Below, piece after piece: positions 29,001-37,647 of a stretch of DNA of 64,000 bases. A program made the position numbers and the translations under genes. Origin of the DNA: Arctopsyche grandis (lineage: Eukaryota; Arthropoda; Insecta; Trichoptera; Hydropsychidae); contig NC_135358.1 in NCBI RefSeq assembly GCF_051622035.1, positions 22,510,501 to 22,574,500 on the forward strand, given 5' to 3'. Under the pieces are notes generated by a model that was not told where the DNA came from, ran no database searches, and saw only the letters and a program-made list of their open reading frames with translations. Each line of letters starts with the position of its first letter. Position 1 is the first letter of the stretch.

Positions 29001-31381
29001 ATATTTGATGATCATTATAAAATGCGGATTTACCTCAGTGGACCATCAGTTTCCGTTTCCGTATCGCTGCAATCGTCTGCATCGCTGGCTTTGAAAACGC
29101 TGATTTGTTTCATAAAAGTGTTCGTTTGCGCTCGAGGAGTGGACGTATTAGAAGCAGTTGCAATAAATTGATCTTGGCCAGCGCCGTCAGAATGTAGACT
29201 ACAATCCGACAAACTATCAAGACTACTAGTACTTCCTGATATTTTATTTTGGCAAGATACAAATAGTGTAGCGTCAGACTGGACAGTCGACTCGGTATCA
29301 GTTTCGTTCTAGTTATAAAAGAAAATATATAATTATACATGAAAAAATGTTGCTCACTGTAAGTAACAATTTACATCATTTTAATTTACAGGTAATGGTT
29401 TTATGCGTTTCCTTGTGGGAAGAGTAACCGGTGCTGATGTTCTCGGTTTAAGTGTAACACAGCCGCCTACAGGATCTACTTCCGCTAAGTATAAAGAACG
29501 TTCGTTTTCAGCACGAGATGTTGAAGAACTATCAGGGGACGGAATGTCCTGAAATTTTTTGTTATTAGATTTTTTATATACAGTTTAAAAAAATTGTGTA
29601 AAACATACTAACATCTGTTGCTGACAAATCTGAAGGCATATCTATTGAAAGTTCATGATTATTTTTAGTTTGGGTTGGAGATTCCACAATATCACACACC
29701 TATATATAAACAAACCGATAATAAATAAAATATTATATATTAGTTGAATTTTAATAATCAGTGTAAAATTATGGGTACAAGTACCTTTTTATCGGTAACA
29801 ATAACAGTTGAAGACAATTTCTGTTCTTTCGATGGATTAATTTCTCTGCCAAGTATTTTATAAGTACCACTAGCTGGCTTAGTTACAGTATTATTAGATT
29901 TAGGCGCTCTCACATCAGGTTTAATCTTTTTCCTTTCAACTGTTAAGTCTGGAGGATTGAGATTGTTAACATTTGAAGTATGCCTACTACCTTTATTGCG
30001 ACCTGAATCTAAAATATCAGGCTGAATATTAGAATTTCTCTCAAGATTGACTCTGGTTCCTTCAGTGGCGTTACACCGATTGGCATTTTCATTTGCGAAA
30101 AACTCTTCGACACCTTTACACCCATCTGAAGTTGTGAAGTTTTCCGAAAAATACAAATTATTCTTTGACGTGTTTCTTTGGGGCTCATAAGGATTTGTAA
30201 AACTTTCAGAATGTAGGCTGTTCATATCGCCGTTGGCTAAACTACGGTTAAAACTTTCGTCTTCGGTGCTCGAAAGACTCATCATACCCGTACACTCCGA
30301 GCTGAGCAAATGATTATTCTCGTAAGGGCTCGGGCGAGTTTCGGTTCGATTGTCATCTCTATTCTTGCAGGACGGAAGTATGAGATCAGGATAGTTACCA
30401 GTTGAATGTGGACTGTCAGGACTCGACAACACCATCAACGGATGATCGTCAGTCAACGTGAGGGTAGAAATTAATTTAGGTACATTTGATTCTAATCTGG
30501 AATTTTTACTATCAGACTTTTTCTCCTCTAGCTTTATAGACGATTCTGGAACAATTTTCGATTTCGCCTCCAAATTTTTTACATTTTCATTAGAGCTAAA
30601 TAAAATATCGTTGTTTTGATTGCATTTTGATACATCAACATCACATTTTAAACTATTGTCTGAATTATTTGTTATGTTATTGCTTAATATTTCAATTTTG
30701 CTAAGGGATATAGAAGAAGGTACTGAAATGTTTACATCTGTTGTAGATAGGATACTTGCAGCGCATTCATCTATTTCATTATGCACATTTTTTACATCAG
30801 CGTCATCGTCACGCATTATAATAGTTTGATTTTCAATTTTGGTATGGAAATATAGCACATCACTTTCATGCTTTGATGGAATATCACAATCATCCATATC
30901 CAAAGGCGAATTCGGAGTGACTGGCATTGAAGTACATGATCCAGAGAGTGAATCTAGCTTCTCATCGGAAAACTCAACACTCGGTGGACTATCTCGTTGT
31001 AAAATGCATGAGTGATGATTACTGAAAAGTAGAGAAATAAAAATCGTCAATTTACATCTGATAAATCAAATACTGATTATCATGCATTTAGTAAAAAAGT
31101 AACTCATATGATTAAACAAAAATATCCAAATTTCATATCAAAAATCATAAATCATTTGAAAATTATAAGAATGATATTATATTAAAATATCAATAAAATA
31201 GATCCAGCAATTATTTCTGTTTAGAAATGCATTGATATATTTTCATGATATTCATTAATAAAATAATCAATCACATATTTATTTTAAGATTTGAGGGAAA
31301 TACAAATTCAGTGTAAACGTCATCCTACCTCATGTCTGCAGCGACCTCTCGATGACAGCTGATTTGTTTGCAGGCGGCCAT
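26055..31381 (-). CDS. BNIP2: BCH-domain protein of the BNIP2/caytaxin/prune2 family, complete
   Basis: BCH (CRAL-TRIO-like) proteins of this family are cytosolic scaffolds that bind small GTPases, RhoGAPs or kinesin. Ten exons on the minus strand join in frame with GT-AG borders: 31381-31329, 31021-29785, 29699-29613, 29548-29390, 29308-29034, 28963-28822, 28724-28582, 27839-27708, 26349-26263, 26184-26055. They total 2445 bases, 814 residues. The start [16 protein letters not shown] lies in a good context (TTACATGG). Residues 1-620 are Ser/Asn/Asp-rich and probably disordered. The BCH domain runs from about 634 to 790: [101 protein letters not shown]. This order and wording is that of vertebrate BNIP2. 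A mariner lies in the intron between exons 8 and 9, and a piggyBac-type MITE in the intron between exons 7 and 8. The gene is divergent from hemomucin. Confidence 0.9.
26421..27683 (+). mobile_element. mariner element, inactive
   Basis: The terminal inverted repeats are about 36 bp, starting (T/C)GAGGGTTGCTCTTTAAG, identical at the two ends over most of their length and flanked by TA. Length is about 1.26 kb, normal for a mariner. It sits in an intron of the BCH gene, in the opposite orientation to the host gene. The near-identity of the ends suggests a not very ancient insertion despite the broken transposase. Confidence 0.92.
26583..27618 (+). pseudogene. broken mariner transposase
   Basis: The N-terminal part (26583-26855) holds the helix-turn-helix region ([28 protein letters not shown]) and ends at a TGA. 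After it the similarity continues in shifting frames: [77 protein letters not shown], then a tail ending near 27618. So there is at least one stop and several frameshifts or small deletions. The second catalytic position reads HHEN rather than the usual HHDN, and the third Asp lies 34 residues later, as in the DD34D group. The protein cannot be active. Confidence 0.9.
28314..28530. mobile_element. piggyBac-type MITE in BCH gene intron
   Basis: The ends are CCCTTTGAGTGCTAACG and, inverted from the right, CCCTTTGAATGCTGACC. TTAA lies directly outside both (28310-28313, 28531-28534), the piggyBac target. At 217 bp it has no coding capacity. It ends about 50 bases from the donor of exon 28582-28724. 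One end of this family is also found inside the element at 10293-10959. Confidence 0.8.
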
Positions 31382-31450
31382 GTAACACTGTAGCCAACGC
31401 TATACACGTTTACTTAATTACAAAAAAAATTCAATCAGTCAAAACTTATC

Positions 31451-31644
31451 GGTTTGGTGATTATTCCGCAAAAAGCGATCTAAACTAAAATACTAAAATC
31501 ACTAAAATCTCGATCATGGATCATCCAGCACCCAAAAAAATATGGTACTAACGAAAACTCGAGTGCCAGATATTCCGTATTCGCAATTTTTGTAGCAACG
31601 ATTGTCGTGCACGCGATCGCAATTTGCACAATAATTTGTTTATC
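31451..31644. mobile_element. MITE family A, copy 1 (9-bp duplication)
   Basis: The left end is GGTTTGGTGATTATTCCGC and the right end inverted is GATAAACAAATTATTGTGC, an imperfect inverted repeat. Perfect 9-bp duplications AAACTTATC flank it (31442-31450 and 31645-31653). The internal words CACTAAAATCTCGAT, CACCCAAAA, ACTCGAGTGCCAGATATT and TATTCGC are shared with the copies at 42693 and 49944. The size and duplication length suit a non-autonomous Mutator-like element; no transposase is present. It lies just upstream of the BCH gene start codon. Confidence 0.8.
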
Positions 31645-31928
31645 AAACTTATCATATCATAATCGACCAGATTAAACTGCAATATGTGAATTAAATAGCA
31701 AGAAATTTAAACTATTTAAAAAATATATTATATAAAAAAAAAAACACTTTTCAACAAATTTTGCCGAGATAAATCAATTGTTTAAACAAGCACAGGACAT
31801 TGTTTAAACTTGATGAAATTTTTATTTAACATTTCCAGATACTATGCAAGTTTATACTTTTTACAATGCAAGTAGATACTTTTTTTGGAGTGGTAAAGAC
31901 GTATTTAGATGAAGAGAGGCTTTAGGCT

Positions 31929-32402
31929 GGGTTTGGTGCAAACGATCGAAAAGCACCAGACAGATTGAACCACAGATTAACTGGATGGCTGTTTTAAACG
32001 CAATTCTCGACTTCACGAATGAAAAATTGCACATCAGATGACGAGTAACCTTTCGATGTGCATAGATGCGATTGTGGCGGCTCGCTATACGACATGGTCG
32101 AGTTTGGTCACCTTCCTGCGAGTGGGGACCAACTCGATTGTGTTCGGAGTTAGCTACCTCATTCTGCCTTCAGCTGTCATAAATAAAACACGTGCATTAA
32201 CATGCCAGTCGTCTCATTCGTTCATCCCCCATACAATTATTAAAATGGTATCAGAAGCACAGAACGTATACAGGGTAGGTATGTCGGGACTTCGGGTAGA
32301 TTTCGCTTAGTGTAAGTGCGAGCAGTGCGCACGCACAAGGTACACGTGTCGTTAATCTGTGGTTCAGTCTGTCTGGCGCTTTTCGATCGTTTGCACCGCA
32401 TC
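31929..32402. mobile_element. 474-bp TIR element with 10-bp duplication
   Basis: GGTGCAAACGATCGAAAAGC begins a roughly 47-bp inverted repeat (31933-31979 against 32350-32397). Outside it, GCTTTAGGCT is present at 31919-31928 and again at 32403-32412, a perfect 10-bp target duplication (9 bp if one end base belongs to the element). The interior is less AT-rich than its surroundings but has no convincing coding frame. A 9-10-bp duplication with long inverted ends fits a Mutator-like non-autonomous element. Confidence 0.75.
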
Positions 32403-32412
32403 GCTTTAGGCT

Positions 32413-32624
32413 ATATCTATACTTATGAGGCCCCTCCAAGCCCCCTATTATCACAAGTAGAGGAAGGCCATCTGAATATTATCCTTGTATATAATTTGAT
32501 AAAGGTCTTTATGAGACAGAGTGAGTGAGTAAACGATCCTCTTACAAACACAGCTGTGTTTTCATAGGCTGAGATACGGTCAATACACCTCCCCTACATT
32601 ATTGAGAAATAAAATACTTGGTTA
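32413..32624. other. short unclassified spacer
   Basis: Between the 474-bp element and the LTR-like block. It contains GAGTGAGTGAG words and an AATAAA at about 32607; no gene is seen. Confidence 0.3.
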
Positions 32625-32750
32625 TGTAGGAATCTCGTCATCGTCATCGTCATCGAAACATTCGAGAATATTCCACAACAACAAACCACATTCCTTGCAA
32701 AACTCACACACGTAAACAACCCGTGCACTTCTTGGAATCAATCGCCAAAT

Positions 32751-33003
32751 CCTTCGAGAATGATCCACCCTTCACACTCGAGCGGAACGAAACCCAGACG
32801 ACGCACACCTGCAGCCATTATATTAAACTCAGGCGGAACGGCGCCAAATCCAACTCAAGCGGAACGGTGCCAAATCCTTCGAGAATGATCCACCCTTCAC
32901 ACTCGAGCGGAACGAAACCCAGACGACGCACACCTGCAGCCATTATATTAAACTCAAGCGGAACGCCCCTACCAGTCGAGTGGAACCAAAACGGTCGAAA
33001 CAC
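32751..33003. repeat. 125-bp direct duplication
   Basis: A segment starting CCTTCGAGAATGATCCACCC is repeated with a period of 125 bases and near identity. Within and after it the word TCGAGCGGAACG / CAAGCGGAACG recurs at shorter intervals. The open frames on both strands come from this repeat and from its lack of AT bias. Confidence 0.85.
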
Positions 33004-33239
33004 GCCGCCACCATTAAACTATATCGAGCGGAACGGCGCCAATCGTTCCAGAAAAGTCCACCCCATCGACAAAAGCAAATTCCTCGCTTACGCATCAACA
33101 ACCACCACCATCGATCAGGTGATTCCAGAAACACTATAAAAGGAGGTACAACCCAAACAACGCCAGTCGACCCACAGCAGCAGACCAGTCGACATCCAGC
33201 TCCTGACCAGCCACCACTTCACTACGCGGACTTGGAAGA

Positions 33240-33510
33240 TCAACCAGCCGAACGAGCCAGCAACACACTGCCGTATCCCGAGACCTTCCGAACATAGCCG
33301 AACGAACGAGCCAGCAACACACTGCCGTATCCCGAGACCTTCCGAACATAGTCGAACAACGAGCCAGCAACACTGCCGTATCCAGCGACTTGCTGAACAT
33401 AGCCGAATGCCGAGCCAGCGACACTCTACCGTATCCAGAGACTAGCCGAACATAGCCGAATGCCGAGCCAGCGACACTCTACCACATCCAGAGACCTCTG
33501 AACGACATAC
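33240..33510. repeat. minisatellite of about 63 bp, roughly four copies
   Basis: The unit carries GAGCCAGC(A/G)ACAC, TCTACCGTATCC or TGCCGTATCC, GAGAC and GAACATAGCCGAA. Copies diverge progressively from left to right. Frames on both strands are by-products of the repeat. Confidence 0.85.
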
Positions 33511-33709
33511 TTTTGCCAACAATTAATCATACTTGTGTATACGTGTTACTACCAAATAAATACCATATCCCACATATAGTTGTATTTAATACCGAACACA
33601 GACGAACCTGTCTATAACACATGGCGGACTGGTGGTGAAGAAAACCTTCACAACTAGATTAGTCCCCATAGTTAAAACTCAATTGAGTCTTTACGGACTC
33701 CGGAACTTC

Positions 33710-33816
33710 TCCAGTACACACGTTTCCTGTTGCAAGAAGCGTGTTTACTGGAGCGGCAGCTCTAGTATATAGCAGTACAGTTCGAAAGCGAATGAAAGTC
33801 GTAAGAAAGTGAAAAG
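33710..33816 (+). promoter_or_regulatory. probable hemomucin promoter and 5' UTR exon
   Basis: A hairpin (CCAGTACACACG / CGTGTTTACTGG, 33710-33750) precedes a TATA-like AGTATATAG at about 33756. About 25 bases further on, TACAGTTCGAAAG is a likely start, and an exon would run to the donor GAAAAG|GTAAGG at 33816. The matching acceptor is TTTTTGTATTTGTAG at 37631, just before the hemomucin start codon. GC content rises sharply here and stays high to about 34300, like an insect promoter region. The link to hemomucin is inferred from order, strand and splice sites. Confidence 0.4.
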
Positions 33817-35412
33817 GTAAGGCGTGTCATTGATGAGTGTGTTGTAAATGTGACGGGAGCGTGATGTGTATTGTGCGAGCGTGTGCGTGGCATTGACGTT
33901 TTGGGAGTGTATGTGTGTGTGTGTGGGTGTGTGAGTGGCGAGCAGTGGACAGCGCGTAGTGGTGCAGTCGTGCAGTCGTGCAGTTGTGGTGGCGGCAGTC
34001 GATTGTGTCGATGACTGTCGGTGTCGGTGATCGCGCTCTACGTTTGCAGCGCAGATCGCACCGGTCACAACCGCTGTAGCTACACAAGAGTGAAACCCAT
34101 CTCATCCATCCACATAGCACACGCCATCTTTTGTACTCACTCGATACCGACCATCGCCTCGATCGCCGATCGCCAATCGCCAATCGCCAATTGCCAATCG
34201 CCAGGTGACCACCGCGAATCGACCCAACCCCACCTCTCCCGCCCCGCCCACCTTGCCACCCCCTCATTCGAATTCATTAATAAAATGTTCAATTAATAAA
34301 CGCATCAGTGATGCCAACTCATCCCCCGGTCGACTATCGAATTTAAAACTTTTTTCAATACACATTCACACTATTTATAGATTCATATTATGCAGCGATT
34401 GAAATTGCACTTGTACCTTGAACTCGGATGGTAATTTCATTCGCCCTCTTCTGACCTGACCGTTCGATTAAATTCGCCCACTTTTTTTCATATTCACTCT
34501 ATATATATTAATCCTTTCACTTTGTCCCTTCTACAATAGATTGATCGTAATTGTACAAATTGGGAATGTCGGCTAAACGGTCGCCGATTTATCGTTGTTC
34601 ACTTGTGCAAAGTAGGCCGTGGACGACATCGAAAAATTAAACTATAATTCAATTTTGTGCAAATATTGTTACATTGAGTTTATATTATTCATTAAGAGAG
34701 CTGGACAACAGCGCCTTGTTCATACAAACGTATTTGACTTCTCCCTTCTTAAATTATGGCACTAGAGAAATTATTTTTTAATATGCTATGGATATCCACC
34801 ATTGGGTTGCATCTATCGTTTTATTTTTTTGATTAATTATTTTTTATAGGAGCTAGGAGCCACCAAACATCAATAAAATCGCCTCTTTTTTACACACACG
34901 AAAAAAGTCCAGCGTGTTTATTTAACGGTCGATTTTTAAAAAAATACGCGCATAGTTGCACGGAGAATATCTTTCTCATACCGATGATGAAATTTTTTTA
35001 AAAATTGGTCCAGTTTCGGAGGAGAAAATAGGAGAATACAAAACCTCGATTTTGTCAATTTAAAATACGTTTTATCTGGTCGAAGCGCAACTGTCGCATT
35101 CACTCAATATATGCATTCACTCAATATATATATCGAAGAAAGGAACAGCAATAAAATTAAGGTTTCGGGTGTACAGCCCTCTTAACATCTTAAATATTGA
35201 GTTGATGATGCATAAGTGAAGTTGTATTTTTTCGCCTTTTGGCCATTTAATTTTTAAATTAAATAAGAACCCTGTGAAATTTCCGAGCACCTTTTGTGCC
35301 CTCGATAGTTTACTGCTAAAGTATTAACTAATGAAAACTTTAATTTAACATCAGTTGGCGTTTATGTGTCATTTTAATTCAAGTGGCCAATGATTATCGC
35401 ATGGCTAACGAC

Positions 35413-36628
35413 TAAGGATTGCAAAAGTAACGGAATTTCGGATACCGATATTATTGAAAGGGAACTAATTATTTGGTGGGTTAACCAAATAAATTAATAT
35501 AAATGATAAGTAAAACCAAATAAATTATAATTTTTGACAGTTGGATGATAGCGCGTCGCTCATCTTAGATCTTAGCAGCTAACACTTGTTTATTTAAGGG
35601 TCAGGTTAGGTTAGGTTAAGTTAGGGTTGGCCCTATTCATCTAAGATTAGGTTAGGTTAGGGTCGGTATTTATTAAAAAAACATATCTTAGCAGCCAACA
35701 CTTATTTATTTAAGGGTCAGGTTAAGTTAGGGTTGGCCCTATTCATTAAGGATTAGGTTGTTAGGGTCGGTATTTATTAATTTAACAGACATGCGAGAAT
35801 TGAGACAGTGAGACTGAAATGAACTTGAAGCGAGAGGGTTGAAAACGGAGAGGGGGTCAATATTTGTTTATGAACGATGTTCAAGTTGTTAAAGCTGGGT
35901 CAAACACATATCTTAGAAAAAGCCAGTCCAAGGAAAAAAACAAATCAGAAAGCCAGTAGCGTCAGCAAGTGAAAGAAAGCCAGTTGAAAAAAGAATTCGA
36001 ATTCCAGGAGAAAAGCGAGAAATCAAAACACCAGTGATCAAAATGTGAATTTTTTACTGATCGGTTAAATAGAGGCCTTATTGAAATATATAAAGAACAA
36101 TACTGGTATTAACGGTACTTTCGGTATTTTTTTTTTCAAATTAATTAATTTTTAATAAAAAAAAGCGTTGCTTACGATATCTCGAGCACCGCCTGCATGT
36201 TTCAACATGTTTATTGAAAAATACGTCAAAACCAAACATTCAAATACAGGATATTCGGGTACAAAACTGTAAAGTAGGTACGTCCCAGGTATAAAGGATT
36301 ATAATGTTTCCTAGAAACTAGTGTTGTTGTTTTTTTTTGCAATTCCGACATAAGCGTATCAGATAATCAATCATCGCTCACTGGAGATGCAAAACTTGGA
36401 GAAGAATCAACCATCAGCTGGGGAATTAGTTGTTGTTAAATGACAAATTATATTTTTTTCCATACACTAATTAGAAAAATAGTCCCTGTCGTGAAATCAT
36501 TGTATATGTATATATCGTACTGAAAAATGTACTAAATAATATATTTTATCACATTTTCAATGTATGTACGTAATTTTAAAAAATCCATACTAAAATCGAT
36601 ATCGGTACCTTCGGTATTGAAATCCCTA
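35413..36628. mobile_element. hAT-type element with TTAGG-like internal repeats
   Basis: The left end TAAGGATTGCAAAAGTAACG and the right end inverted TAGGGATTTCAATACCGAAG are related. Both are followed by CGGTAYCGATAT-type words. A perfect 8-bp duplication CTAACGAC flanks it (35405-35412 and 36629-36636), as for hAT. Inside, a roughly 115-bp block with (GGTTA)n runs is duplicated (35567-35780). No transposase frame remains. Confidence 0.75.
35567..35780. repeat. duplicated block with GGTTAGGTTA telomere-like runs
   Basis: Two copies of CTTAGCAGC(T/C)AACACTT...GTCGGTATTTATTA, each containing several GGTTA/TTAGG repeats and AGGGTTGGCCCTATTC. The insect telomere unit is TTAGG, but the runs here are short (three or so units) and interrupted. 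They are therefore either an interstitial telomeric patch or a simple repeat inside the hAT element. Confidence 0.7.
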
Positions 36629-37647
36629 CTAACGACTATAGTATTTCACTTATTACTATTTATACAAAAAATTGTAGCTTTTGTGAGTCGTTAAAATTTT
36701 GAAAAGAGTAGTGCATATTCAACCTTTTTGATTTTTGAGTTTGATAATGACCATAATGCGACAATTGAAAACTTTTGCAAAATGCATTCGATATTCGAAA
36801 TATTCAAGATGGTTTATTAAATTCCGATCTGAGAATTTAGCAACAGATAATAAAGACGAAACAGAACGCTCTTTAGTTATTTAAAATGATAACCTTAATA
36901 TCGTCCTCATAAAAGTATTATAACAGTCATTTGCAATAATGAAATTATAAAATCGATTGAATTTATAATATTTGTATATATTTTTTCCTTAAAAAATATG
37001 ACATTATTTAAACATTGACCTTATATATACATATGTACTTTGTCACATCCTATTCGTACCGCATGATTTAATTGTATCAAATCGACATGATAATTTGTAA
37101 CGGCAAATATTACAGACTGTGTAGGCTTAAAATATTTCACAATCGTTGATGTATGAAAATTGGTAATTACATCAAAAAGACATGTTTGTGAGTACTCTCA
37201 GTACTCAATCGTACACTTTATGCAATATTTTACAAACGATTGTGCTTCTAACAAAAAATGAAGTAAAAATTTGTACAATTAGAACACTCAACACTTACCC
37301 TCTAATTGTAACATATCCAATAGATATTGGATTGCAAATTGTTTTGTATTTCGTTTACTGTTCGTTATTTCTCACAAGAAAGTATGTTATTGATATATCG
37401 TTAAGATATGTTAACTTATAATATTATTTTATATTTTGAATTCAAATAGTTCTGCATTAACCTACTTATGTATGAATGTCTTTTGTGCATGTACAAATGT
37501 TCAAGCAATAAAAATATGTGTATTTTTTATCGAATTTAAAATTGAATTACACGCTTGTTCTAAATTGATAGCTTCATCTGAAAATAATTCTTTAAATTTA
37601 AATAAACATGTGTATATTTTTGTATTTGTAGTTCATATTGAACCAAC

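Larger units (their letters stand above)
32625..33619 (+). mobile_element. candidate LTR of a retrotransposon
   Basis: The block begins TGTAGGAATC and ends CTATAACA (TG...CA). It has a TATA box (CTATAAAAGGAGG) at about 33134 followed by a GC-richer stretch and AAATAAATACC at about 33556, the usual U3-R-U5 order. Directly after the end comes TGGCGGACTGGTGG, a plausible primer-binding site. The upstream part holds a 125-bp direct duplication (32751 and 32876 onward) rich in TCGAGCGGAACG. The part after the TATA box holds about four copies of a roughly 63-bp unit with GAGCCAGC, ACACTGCCGTATC and GAACATAGCCGAA. No second LTR or gag-pol was seen and no duplication is clear, so the call rests on layout alone. 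Confidence 0.4.
31382..33777. promoter_or_regulatory. divergent intergenic region between BCH gene and hemomucin
   Basis: The start of the minus-strand BCH gene (31381) and the probable first exon of plus-strand hemomucin (about 33778) face away from each other, so both promoters should lie here. The space is filled mostly by three insertions: a 194-bp MITE at 31451, a 474-bp TIR element at 31929 and an LTR-like block at 32625-33619. Only about 70 bases separate the BCH start codon from the first MITE, so the transcription start of that gene must be within or beyond the MITE unless the 5' UTR is very short. Confidence 0.5.
33817..37630 (+). other. presumed first intron of hemomucin
   Basis: The first 480 bases are GC-richer and hold short tandem words (GTGTGTG at about 33920, GTGCAGTCGTGCAGTC, and CGCCAATCGCCAATCGCC at about 34170). 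The rest is AT-rich. A hAT element occupies 35413-36628. No coding exon was recognised; long frames at 33745-34402 on both strands are composition artefacts. Confidence 0.4.

Noticed and set aside
30620-30829. Plus-strand frame of 69 codons
   Set aside because: Antisense shadow of the second exon of the BCH gene.
32723-33424. Frames of up to 138 codons in the LTR-like block
   Set aside because: They run through a 125-bp duplication and a 63-bp minisatellite and are open on both strands.
33745-34402. Several overlapping frames of 65-146 codons on both strands
   Set aside because: The region has reduced AT content and short tandem words; the frames overlap each other on opposite strands and none has family likeness. 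It is better explained as 5' UTR and intron start.
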